A stretch of DNA of 64,000 bases. Source: Posidonia oceanica. Lineage: Eukaryota > Streptophyta > Magnoliopsida > Alismatales > Posidoniaceae. A program made the translations under genes and the position numbers. Where the stretch lies: positions 118,439,001 through 118,503,000 of the forward strand of contig JAZBRS010000076.1 in the NCBI GenBank assembly GCA_037176725.1, in the 5' to 3' direction. The notes below the pieces were generated by a model. That model was not told the origin of the DNA. It worked only from the letters and a program-made list of their open reading frames with translations, and ran no database searches. Shown here piece by piece: positions 53,915 to 63,673 of this stretch (position 1 is the stretch's first letter; every line of letters begins with the position of its first letter).

Positions 53915-55830
53915 ATGGCCCAGTCTGCCGGTGAGCTCCGCTTTTCTGTTGACTCAGAGGGGTTTACCACTTGGGTCCCTTCGGATTTCACTTCCACTCA
54001 CTCTATGCGCTCTGTGACACCAGGATTCCACCCTCAGTTGTTTGGGGCACCCTAGTTTGCTACGGAGCATTGGCAGACATGCGCCCCTCCGAATCCGATT
54101 GCCGAATCTGTCACGATGACCGCCCCTCGCGTTCCGGAGGTGCCTCTGACCCCTCCGTCCCAGGGCTATGTCGCTCTCGACATCCCTTCTGCTGCGGCGA
54201 CCTTCGCCATAGGTTCCCGACCTCTTGAATCTGGTCCCCGGTCGGTCTTACGTTCCCACTCACGGGTCCCCTGAAGTGCGATATCGGCACCTGATGGAGC
54301 TTGCCCAGACACTGCAGGGTATGGCTCTATCAGTTCGCCCCTCTTGCATTCCTGCTGCCCCTAAGGTTCCTCTGTGGCCTGCTTCTGCACACACTGCACT
54401 CCCGCCCAGACCATTGCCCCAGCTACACACTGCTCCAGTGATGGGGGCGCGGTATCTGCCTCCTGCTTCTGCACAACACTATGCACTGCATGCAACTCCG
54501 CCACCTGGTGATAAGTCCTTCGGGCTGGTTGGAGCATGGTACCCCACTGGCTCGCTGCCCGACACCGTGCCTACGCAGCAACTGTTGCTCCAGCACTCTG
54601 CACCTCCCACTACACAGCATATTATCAATCCACCTCCTTTGCATCAGGTTCAGACCCCAACATACTTTCCTACCTACACAGCACCACCGCACGGATACAC
54701 TGGCCATCACGTCGCACCACCAGGCCACGCGATGGTGGATCCGGAGGAGCACCTCAGTGCGACCCAGACGGCGTATGTAGTCCCTACCCCTGCTGCCTCA
54801 CCTCCTATGGCAACCAATCCAGACCCCATCAATGACAAGATGGACGTTCTAGAGAAAGCACTACGTCTAGTGCAGGGCAAGGACCACCAGTCTTACCAGT
54901 TTCACGACCTCTGTCTCTTTCCCGAGGCCGCACTCCCTTCGAAGTTCCGCATCCCGATCTTCGATAAATACAATGATAGAGGTTGTCCAAATTCACATTT
55001 GAAGGCATACTGCGGGGACCTTGCTCAGCTTCAGGTTGATGAAAGACTCCTTATCCACCTGTTTCAGAAGAGTTTGACTGGCCCCACGCTCAAGTGGTTC
55101 ACTTCCCTTGACATGGCTGCGGTTCGAACTTGGACTGATCTTTCTCAAGCCTTCCTTGAGTAGTATGCTTTCAACCTTGACCTGATCCCCAAGAGGGAGG
55201 ATCTTGTCGCCATCCAACAGAGGCTCCAAGAGCCATTCAGGGAGTATGTCAGTCGCTGGCGCTCCTTCGTCGTCTAGGTCAAAGATAGACCCTCCGAGGA
55301 GGATCTATCGAGATGATCATCAAGGGAGCACAGCCAGCGACTGGGACTCTACTTTGCATTCAGCACAACATTAGCTTTGCATCGCTGATTAGGGCTGCGC
55401 CCGTGTGGAAAGCTCACTGCGAAGTGGGCATTTCCCCGCACTTTCGGCATTGACTAGACAGGCCAACACCTCCAGCAATCGCCGCAACAGCAACAACAAC
55501 AACAACTCTGCTCCTGACTGTTCCGAACAGCGCACCGAAGCATGCGCCGATCCTCTCGAAGAGCCTGCCTATGCAGAAAGTCAGCTAGACCCTTTTCCGC
55601 TAGAGCACGCACCTAATTTTGCACCCACTTCACACATTGCCACCGTCGAGCCCGTGCATCACGTCGCACCCGCTCGGCAAGGACTCCATCTAGGGCAAAG
55701 ACGACCTCGTCGGGCTGAGTGTGATTACACGCCTTTGCCCAAACCACTGAGCGTCATCTTGCCTCAAGTTGAGTCGCTCCTGAGACTCCTGGCTGTTCAT
55801 CCGTCACCAAATCCTCCTCCGTGATGGCAT
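53915..55830 (+). pseudogene. Gag of element D, broken
   Basis: The probable start is ATG 53915 (MAQSAGEL), then PLTPPSQGYVALD as in C. The longest open part is 54225-55163: VLEKALRLVQGKDHQSYQF, FRIPIFDKYNDRGCPNSHLK, LLIHLFQKSLTGPTLKWFTS. After TAG 55161-55163 it continues with LDLIPKREDLVA and EPFREYVSRWRSF, the capsid C-terminus. At least one frameshift near 54260, another after 55280, and several stops are present. The open piece 55405-55824 is a Ser/Asn-rich linker in another frame. Confidence 0.72.
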
Positions 55831-56371
55831 GATACAGATCAGTTCTACAGTTTCCATCAGGCCACCGGGCACTTAACGGACAACTGCCTCACTCTCCGGG
55901 ATGCCATTTAGTGCCTGATCGATCGCAGGATCATCAGCGTTGACGAGCAGGAGCCAGCACTTACACATACACCTGCACTTGCACTCACACACCCTAGTAT
56001 AGCCAACCCTTCCTCTTCCGAGCCTACAGGCTTCGCAGTTGCCGGAACCTCGGGGGTCTATACTAGACTTTTCTAAGTCTAGCTCTGCCCCGGTGGTTCC
56101 TTCTGATCCCATCGGTGCAATCCCCATTTCATGTCTTTTCTATCTCGTTCGAGGGACGCTTGGAGATGCAACGGTAGCGTCGACAACAAGCCCAGTTGTA
56201 ACGTCGTCTAGGTTAGTTCCTCCTCCAACTTTTGTAGCTCTAGTGCTCCCTACACTGCCGTCAGCAGCTCCAGTAGCCCCAGTGCTCCCTGCACTGCCAA
56301 CAGTGGACCTCGTCGACAGCATTAGCAATGTAGGAGCGAACCCAGCACCTCCCTCCCGAGGTTGCTAACAG
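55831..56371 (+). pseudogene. Gag C-terminal knuckle region of element D
   Basis: In one frame FHQATGHLTDNCLTLRDAI matches C's knuckle, but the first Cys codon (TGC) is TAC. A second open stretch, 56039-56368, is Pro/Ala/Val-rich. The frame ends next to GCTAACAG and GTAAGT, a perfect plant splice-donor match at 56371/56372. Confidence 0.5.
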
Positions 56372-57227
56372 GTAAGTCCTTCTTACCTCTTTTTTGATTC
56401 CTGCATTGTCTTTTCATTTCATTTTGTTTTATTTTTTATGGTTTCACGCCTTGCCTGAAAATCATAAAAAACATAAAATCAACAAAACCCATTAAAAACA
56501 TGCATCTCTTTCTGCTTCTTGCATTCATTTCCTCATCGGGCTGATATCCCTAACTATTCGGCGATAAGTCCGTCAACCTATCACTCTGCACATTCTTCTG
56601 CACATTTATACCATCCTGCACATATCTATCATCATGCATTCTTCATTTTCTGCACATACATGTCATTTCTTGCATCCTGTAAAACACAAAAGCACCAAAA
56701 AATTTAAGAAAATCAAAAAACACAATTTTTTTTTCTTCGCCTCGCTGTTGGTTTTCCCTTTTTATGTTTTCTTAAGCACAAAAACCATAAAAAATACAAA
56801 GCCAATGTAGAAACCTAAAAACATGCCTGTCCCTTTCCCTTCTAAAAAATACAAAATCCATAAACATTTGTATAATCAGAAACCTAGCTACGGACAAACA
56901 AGCAACGCCTGGAGGATGTCAAGCAGTGACAATCCCAGGCAGGTCTCACCCGAGCAGCGCCATCTCTTGCATATGGCCACAAAGTGAGACTGAGAGCAGA
57001 ATAGAGCATCATGCCGAGCTTAAAAACTCCCAAGAGCGAGATCCACCTTATCAAGAGAGTCCACCGATCATGGAGAGGACCAAAGTAGAGTAGAGCATAG
57101 CCAGAGGCTGTCTACACGTTGCAGAGGCTGAAGGTGTACGCCGATCAGCCGAACTCTTAACGCCTCATCCGGGACCGCTACCCCAAGAGGGCGAAGACAT
57201 GCATATCCAAAAGAATATAGATCATGT
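56372..57227. other. Unassigned part of element D before element E
   Basis: It starts with the GTAAGT donor. At 56536-56580 is a CTGATATCCCTAACTATTCGG motif shared with the 3' regions of B and C. A-rich sequence follows. 56890-57220 is more GC-rich and partly open (SEIHLIKRVHRSWRGPK), with several stops; I do not recognise it. The last bases before E's LTR are CATGT. Confidence 0.45.
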
Positions 57228-57386
57228 TGTAGATACCCCGTTTTGGCACTCCCTTCATGGTAGTGTAGTCTGTTGCATTAGGCCACCTCTAGAAGCTCTT
57301 TTCCCAGCTCATGTACTCTCATATAACCTATTGACACTTGTCCCTGTAATCGAGAGGCCAAAATTGGCAAGTTTCCATTTGAGTGT

Positions 57387-57675
57387 GTTAGACGTTGTGT
57401 ATTCTAGCGTCCAACGTTGGACGCTGTGAATCATAGCGTCCAACAACCTGGTTTTCAGTTTCCCCAAACTTGCCATATTTGGCTGAAATCAAATTTCGTG
57501 CTTTACCTCCATTAAGTGTCCTTTGAGCGGTCAAGGCCTTAATGGGTTTCAATGGTCATTAACCAGCCACTTATTGAGGAATATTCTTTGATCTTGGCAT
57601 CTTTGCCTCGGAGGGTCGTTGGACGCTGGTTTTTCCAGTGTCCAACGTTGGACGTTGTAACGGTCGGAGTCCAAC
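57387..57675. repeat. GTTGGACGC cassette doublets in the LTR of element E
   Basis: 57387-57415 and 57416-57444, then 57618-57646 and 57647-57675; all four units are 29 bp. They lie about 285 and 54 bp upstream of the TATA box. Confidence 0.9.
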
Positions 57676-57728
57676 ACTTTTGAAACAGGAAAGTTGCTAA
57701 CTTGGTCTTTTTATTCCTCCCCTGCTTC

Positions 57729-57736
57729 TATAAAAG
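57729..57736 (+). promoter_or_regulatory. TATA box in the LTR of element E
   Basis: TATAAAAG preceded by CTTC and followed by TAGGGGTACCCCC. The position inside the LTR after a U3-like part and the match to element A's LTR suggest the core promoter. Confidence 0.65.
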
Positions 57737-58463
57737 TAGGGGTACCCCCACTAGGATCTGGGATGAAAATTGGAGAGATCTGGGAGGGATTTAGAAGTGA
57801 TTTTCAAGAGAGAAACAGAATTTTGAGAAGAAGTAGTGAGAGCAAGTAGAAAGTGTTTTGAGCTCGAATCTCGAGAGAAGAGGTGGAGAAAGAGTTTTGT
57901 GGGAGCTTGAGTTCTCATCTGTCATCAGTGGCACGACATCGACCCCACTTGCATTCCTTGCATAGACAAAAGGGGGCTTTCTTTAGTTTTCCTTTTCTTT
58001 TCACATCATATGTTTAATTTCGTAGTATAGTGAAGCATTTCATTTCATATATTGTTGTAGCTAGGCATAATCATACTTAGTTGCAACCGTAGGAATAAAA
58101 CCCCTCGGGTAAGTACTCCTCCTTTCATTTTATGTTCATTTTCAATTTGTTTGGAATCATATACTACACTTAGTTAATCTATATCTTTAAAATCTGTTTT
58201 GCAAGGAAAAGAAGAAGAAGAAGAAACTCATCAAGCATGGGTACCCTTGGGCAACGCTGGCGTTGTCCCAAGGTAGCTGAACCCACAACCATATCACATC
58301 TCCCCAAGGCATCTCGAGGGTCGGCGAAAGCGAACCGAGAGTGACGATCACACCAATTCCGTCACCTGTGGAGTGACAGAGTTGGATACACAAAATGGGC
58401 AACGAGGAAGCACCAAATGGACACAACAAGCTTCTCCTAACCAAAAACCCTATATCCACAGAT

Positions 58464-58480
58464 TGGCGATCGCGGTGGGA
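58464..58480 (+). promoter_or_regulatory. Primer binding site of element E
   Basis: TGGCGATCGCGGTGGGA lies three bases after the LTR end. It matches element A's site at most positions. Confidence 0.7.
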
Positions 58481-60283
58481 CGGCTAAAAGTGCCCCCATG
58501 CTAGGTAAGTGTTCTCTTCTTCTTCTTTCTTTTCCTTTGCAATCTTTCTTTTACTTTTGCGGATTTTTTTCGAGGTCATGGCGAAATTCCTCGTGGTGTT
58601 TTGAGGCACCACGACCCTCTTGTTTTAGTTTTCTAAAAAAAAATATCTCCTGCTTGTGTGTTGGACGCTGGTCCTGATCTCGTCTTACATAAGACGCTAC
58701 CAATTGTTGCGTCGTACACATCTGGACAGGATTCATTCTGTTTTTAAATCTTCTTTTTGTTTTCTTTTTATAACTGACCCAAGGAACGAGGTGTGAGGTG
58801 ATCGGCTTTGCCATAGGGACCAAAGCCTTAATACTTGGGTGCTTTTCAAAATCCAAATAAAAATCGAGTTTTTCGTGTGACTTATATGGCCCTTGATTGG
58901 AAACTAATTTGATTGTGTCTCTTCTTGGATTACACAAAATGACCACTTGGATCCTGAGCACCTCTGTTGCAAAGGACTTAAGAGAGGTGTTTGTGTTGTC
59001 ACTTGCTTTCACAAGGGGCACTCTTCTTTCCCACGCTTTGTGTGAAAGTAAGTTAAAATCCCAAGTCTAGATTTATATTCCTTCCCCCCTTCAGTGGTTT
59101 GTTTATCTTGATTATACGCGAGAGACCCGATCAATTCTGAGTACGCTGGGCTCTACCTCTACGGGGTAGGGACCTAAGTGTGCTCAGGCTCCCCAAAGAT
59201 CCTCAAGAGTTGAGATAGGGGTAGTACCAAAGAAGAGAAACATTTTGTCCTTTTAGTGAGGATCCATAGACAACCCACAAAGGCAAGCCATACCCAAGCT
59301 TTAAGGAACCCTAAGAGTCATGCAGGTTTAAAACACTAATAACAATGTGAAATCTAAAAAGATCAAAACTTTTAATCGCTGTTTCTTTTAATCGCTGTTT
59401 GAAAGTGTTTCTGTGCAACTCTCTGTTACAAGGTGTTGGACGCTATAATTCTCTACGTCCTACGTTGGACGCAGCCACAGAGCGCGCCCAACACATTGCC
59501 TGTTTATTCCTTTTATTGCTTGGTTATTTTGTGGAATTATTGAATGCTATAGGATGAATGTTTGAACAAGGGTTATAAACAAGTCATTTAAACTTTATTT
59601 TTTGAGTCCTTTTCTTTTCTTAGATACCTGTAGTAGGCTATAAAGAACTTTTGTAAGTCTTGTTGCTTTTCTTTCTTTTGTAAGAGTTGTAATATTTTTC
59701 CCTTTACTAGCAAAAAAAGAAAGAGAAAAATCAAAAAAGAAAAAAGGAAAAAAGAAGCAAAAGAAAAAAAAATCATAAAGAAAGATAGAAAAAAAAACAG
59801 AAAAAAAAAAGAAAAAAAGAAAAAAAAAGAAAAAGAAAAAGAAAAAGTCCTTGTATGGTCCTGTGATCCTCAAGAGCACAGGGATTTTGTTTATCAAGAA
59901 ATATCTCTCAAAGGAACAATTGGCGGCACGAAGACCAGTTCAGTAGACAGCCTGAAGTGTTGGACGATTCTGGTATCAGCATCCAACGTAGGACGCTATA
60001 GTTTCCAGCGTCCAACACTGCCATTTTAATTCAGAGCCAATTGGCGCATCCATCGCTTGCTATTTGTCAAGATTGAATCTAAAAATACAAGGAGGGTGTT
60101 CCAGGGAGTTGTGGTAGTCATTTCTGCATTATCAAGCATTGATTTCATTGGTTAAACCAACCAACAGAAGACAGGGGTGTTGGACGCTATTGTAGCTTGC
60201 ATCATACATTGGACGTTGCTGCTTGTTGCGTCCTACACCTTCTGTAACTGAACTTAAGCAGAAGCGAGGAAAAGCTGAACCAA
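58481..60283. other. 5' leader of element E
   Basis: No gene is supported. It carries four cassette doublets, listed separately. Position 59705-59850 is a purine tract made of A with single G. The leader ends at the gag ATG. Confidence 0.6.
58660..60236. repeat. GTTGGACGC cassette doublets in the leader of element E
   Basis: Doublets lie at 58660-58717, 59435-59492, 59959-60016 and 60179-60236, each 58 bp (29+29). Arms have drifted (GTAGGACGC, GCATCATAC, GCGTCCTAC) but unit length is unchanged. The last ends 47 bp before the gag ATG. Confidence 0.88.
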
Positions 60284-61777
60284 ATGTCTGAATCCGAAAG
60301 TAGCTACACAGATACAGATAGCATGCTCGAGGAGGAACCCATCTTGAGGTTATTCGATCCAACCACTGGAGATGAACTGGATCTCGACTCAGCCCAATAT
60401 CAAGTACTGTGTCGCTTCCTTTACAATGACAACAATCATCCTAGTTCATCAAATCAAGAGGATCTCCATCAAGGTCAACACCTCCCTTGTAAAAGACTGC
60501 GAAGGTCTGCTACGGGCCACGTCCCTGAAAATTTGCGCCGAAGACAACACGGAATTGCACCGTCGGATACCCAACACTAGGGGCAGGAAAACGACTCACT
60601 AAGAGGATTCCAAGAAAGGTCAAATCCTTTGTTCGTTGAGCAGCCACAGCAGTAGCCACATGGCAAGGGAGCCGATCCATTATTCTCCAACTAGCCAGAG
60701 CGGAATTACCAGGTTCCTCTTCAGCCGGGTATGAATATACAAGGTGACAATCGACAGCAGCATGCCAATCAAGTAGCAAATGCTCAAATTCATGGCAGGC
60801 TCAGCAATTTAGCAGAAATGAGGAAGGTCTTAAATTCCTTAGCGATTCAGACACAAACTCCCCCAACTTTTGATATGAGCAAATTCCCACCATTTCAGCT
60901 TCCTCCTGCCTTCAAGTATTCAAAAATGCCAAAGTTTGATAAGACCACCAACCTACAAACCCATATCATCTGGTTTCAAATGGAGTCAGCTCCGTACTTT
61001 CATGACTTGGGCTTCATCATTCACCTTTTCTTCCATTCATTGGAAGGCGAACCCATGGAATGGTTCCTTACCCTCTCCGAAGACGACCTCAGTAGCTTCA
61101 ACAAGATCAAGGAGTGCTTCTTGACCAAATATCAACACAAGATCGAGTCGAAGCTGACCTTTCATAACTTGAGCAGGGAGACCATGAAGCCGGCTGAAGA
61201 ATGGGTCACTTTTGCAAATAGATGGCGGGAAATGGCTACTAAATCAGGCCTGGACATCCCAGAAATACAAGTTATCCAGACATTGATTGCAAATGCTACT
61301 GGTCCAATGAAAAGGGGGTTGGCAAATGTCTATTGCCCTTCTGTAACTACACTCTATGAGGTAGCTGCTTCTGTAAAAGAAAATATGCATGAATTTCAGA
61401 AAATAGAGGACGATACTGAGTCCGTTCTTCAAGTTGCGAAGCAGCAAGATTTTCCTCTTCAAGATTACCGGTAGAATGGCAGCCGCTCTGGAAAAGATGG
61501 CAACGCTAGGGGCAACTACCATCATACAGCTCCACAACAGCAGTTCAAGAGACCAAAGCGCACAAGCTATCCTCCTATCCCGGTCACGCTGATAGACATA
61601 TTTGCAGAAATGATAGAGGCCCGAGCAATCAACCTCCCGCCTCGAAGACCTGAAGGGACGAACTGCAACAGGAGCAAATATTGCCAGTACCACAGGAGAC
61701 GTGGGCACAATTTAGAAGACTGCTGGGTCTTTAAAGACGTCATCTATGACCTGGTGGACGCAGACGTCTTCAATTAG
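60284..61777 (+). pseudogene. Gag of element E, single frame with three internal stops
   Basis: The start is ATG 60284 (MSESESSYTD). One reading frame continues to TAG 61775-61777, about 498 codons, with TAG at 60578, 60653 and 61472. Each sits where CAG would fit. The acidic N-terminus is followed by FPPFQLPPAFKYSKMPKFD, the capsid pattern (FFHSLEGEPMEWFLTL, FLTKYQHK, WREMATKSGLD) and the knuckle CQYHRRRGHNLEDC (C-x2-H-x4-H-x4-C). The last codons, FKDVIYDLVDADV, match the region after the knuckle in element A. No protease follows. Confidence 0.8.
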
Positions 61778-61997
61778 GATGTACTGATAGAGAGGACTCA
61801 GAAGCGCCACTAAGACTGAAGTCGGCTGCTCAAGAGTCTCTACTGATGGAGGCTACACTAGGAGCATTTCCCCAAAGTGTTGTAAATAAACTTATCCTTC
61901 CTTATTTCCGTATTTGTTTCTGCTAAAATATACCCAAATAAAATATCTTTTCCTTCCATAAAATATAAATATAAACAAATGAGAAGAAGATTCACCA
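61778..61997. other. Deletion junction region of element E
   Basis: About 220 bp of AT-rich sequence with many stops lies between the gag end and the integrase tail. Protease, RT and most of integrase should be here and are absent. Confidence 0.5.
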
Positions 61998-62111
61998 CCC
62001 AAGCCTGGGAACTTGAGAACCGAATACTTGGTGGTTGGGGCATATCCGGGCAATGGTACTAAGCTTGAATATCCCTGGAGTGCACGGCACCTCAAAAGGT
62101 ACTACCCTTGA
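61998..62111 (+). pseudogene. C-terminal remnant of integrase in element E
   Basis: The plus strand encodes EYLVVGAYPGNGTKLEYPWS and ends HLKRYYP at TGA 62109-62111. It aligns with the ends of the other integrases here (GPYIVVAAYLGN in A; LKKYYQ in C). Fewer than 40 codons remain. Confidence 0.65.
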
Positions 62112-62500
62112 CATGCACAAAGAGCCACTAGATTGCTCGTGCTTGAGGACCTACTATTTCCAAAGCCTAGGAGTCATACCTTAGCCTCACCCCACAAACA
62201 CTTTGTCGGAGAAGGAACGGAAATGATCCAATACTGAGATAGAGGCAAATCATAAGGAGCCCCCTCCCAGTTTATGAATAACAAGTCCATACACATCCCT
62301 CGAGTCAGACACGTTACCCTAGTGCAAATCGGGTAGGCGTCTAAGGCCAAAACCTAGAAGCGTAGAAAAGAGAGGAGTGTACCAAATAAAAGAGTGTCTC
62401 GATTCACCAAGGAACGAATATCCATTGACCGAGCACTCAAAAGGGGTGAGACTACTTGCCAGAGTACCCAGAAAAGAAAACAAAAAGGGTCAGAAAAGAA

Positions 62501-62571
62501 GACAGCAAAGAAGCTGTCCATGTGCAAGAAAAAAGAAAGAGAGTGGAAAAGACGGCAGCAAAGAAGCTGTC
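62501..62571. repeat. GACAGC-N6-GCTGTC hairpins in element E
   Basis: 62501-62518 is a perfect stem (GACAGC, AAAGAA, GCTGTC). 62554-62571 repeats it as GGCAGC, AAAGAA, GCTGTC. Both lie in a purine-rich tandem of about 53 bp. Confidence 0.7.
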
Positions 62572-63428
62572 CAAGAGTCAAAAACTGAAAAGCTGGGGAA
62601 TATTAAGCGCAGTAGGAATCAACCTTGAACTAGGAGGGGTTTAGGCTTCAAATCTTCAGTCGACATCTTAGGATAGGGCAAGGACTTTCCTTCCACCCAC
62701 ATCCTGCACCAAACACATAAGAGGCAAGGGGTAGAAGCCTAGGTCTAGGGATTGTTAGGCGGTAATGCAAGCCTGAAGCATCCATGGCTCTGAGATTGCA
62801 CAATGGACCAAACTATCAAGGTTTTCAAACCATGAGGTCTCCTGTTTCCCAATTTCTTGGAAGATTATTCTTCTCCTACAAAAAAAAAAGATAAAACAAA
62901 AAAAAATCCAAAAAAAATGATAAAACAAAAAAAAATCCAAAAAATGATAAAATCAAAAACCCAAAAACAATGATAAAATCAAAATTCCAAAAAAAATGAT
63001 AAAGTCAAATTTCCAAAAAAATAATAAAGTCAAAAATAAAAAAAAATGATAAACTAAAAAATCCAAAAAATAAGCAAAAGATCAAAAAAAAAAAAAGATA
63101 AGGGTAAAATCTACCCAACCAACATCACCTCATGAAACTGATAGCAAATTTGGCCGATGATAAAAAAAATCTAGGGCACTAGCGACTCCACGTCGCGTTT
63201 TGACCACTCCTATTCAGGACGGTCACTTGGTACTTGCTTGCAAGTCGATACCAACTTCATGTAGATAACAAATTTGAGGCCAGATTTATTATCTTCCATC
63301 TAAGTTTAATTCAAGCAATACATGTACATATTCATTATTATTTTTTTCCTTGGACTAGGGGCAAGGGGCATCCTAGATGGTCTAATATGATTTTGTTTAG
63401 GTTTCTCTACAGAAAACTTCTGTTATAT

Positions 63429-63673
63429 GTTGGACGTTGCCAAGCCTTGCGTCATACATTGAACGCAACATATTCTAGCGTTCAATGCAGCAAAAAAAAA
63501 GGAATAAAACATAAATAAGAGTTGTTGGACGTGGAAGTTTCTTGCGCCATATATTGGACGCAACCCATTCTGGCGTTCAACGCAGCAAAAAAAAGAAAAA
63601 ATAATAAAAAAGAGTTGTTGGACGCTATCTTGGCTAGCATCCTATGTTAGACACAGATACAGTTGCATCCAAC
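63429..63673. repeat. GTTGGACGC cassette doublets in the 3' region of element E
   Basis: Doublets are at 63429-63486, 63524-63581 and 63617-63673. Units are 29 bp except the last (28 bp). Stretches of CAGCAAAAAAAA follow the first two doublets. Confidence 0.87.

Larger units (their letters stand above)
48678..57227 (+). mobile_element. Element D: Tat-lineage element, plus strand, 5' LTR and gag, interrupted by E
   Basis: A 3.7-kb LTR is followed by PBS, leader, and a broken gag of the same family as C's gag. The LTR ends resemble C's LTR. No RT or integrase is found before 57228, where the LTR of element E begins. The remainder may lie right of E outside the window, or D may have lost pol. 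Confidence 0.7.
57228..58460 (+). repeat. 5' LTR of element E (1233 bp)
   Basis: It starts TGTAGATACCCCGTTTTGG and ends TATATCCACA just before the PBS. It contains two cassette doublets, 57387-57444 and 57618-57675, both upstream of the TATA box. The start is set by the TGTAGATACCCC match to other LTR starts, the end by the PBS. Confidence 0.75.

Noticed and set aside
57387..60236. Classical microRNA precursors at the cassettes
   Set aside because: Arms pair over only about 9-12 bp, too short for a plant miRNA duplex. Small-RNA production from longer transcripts stays possible.
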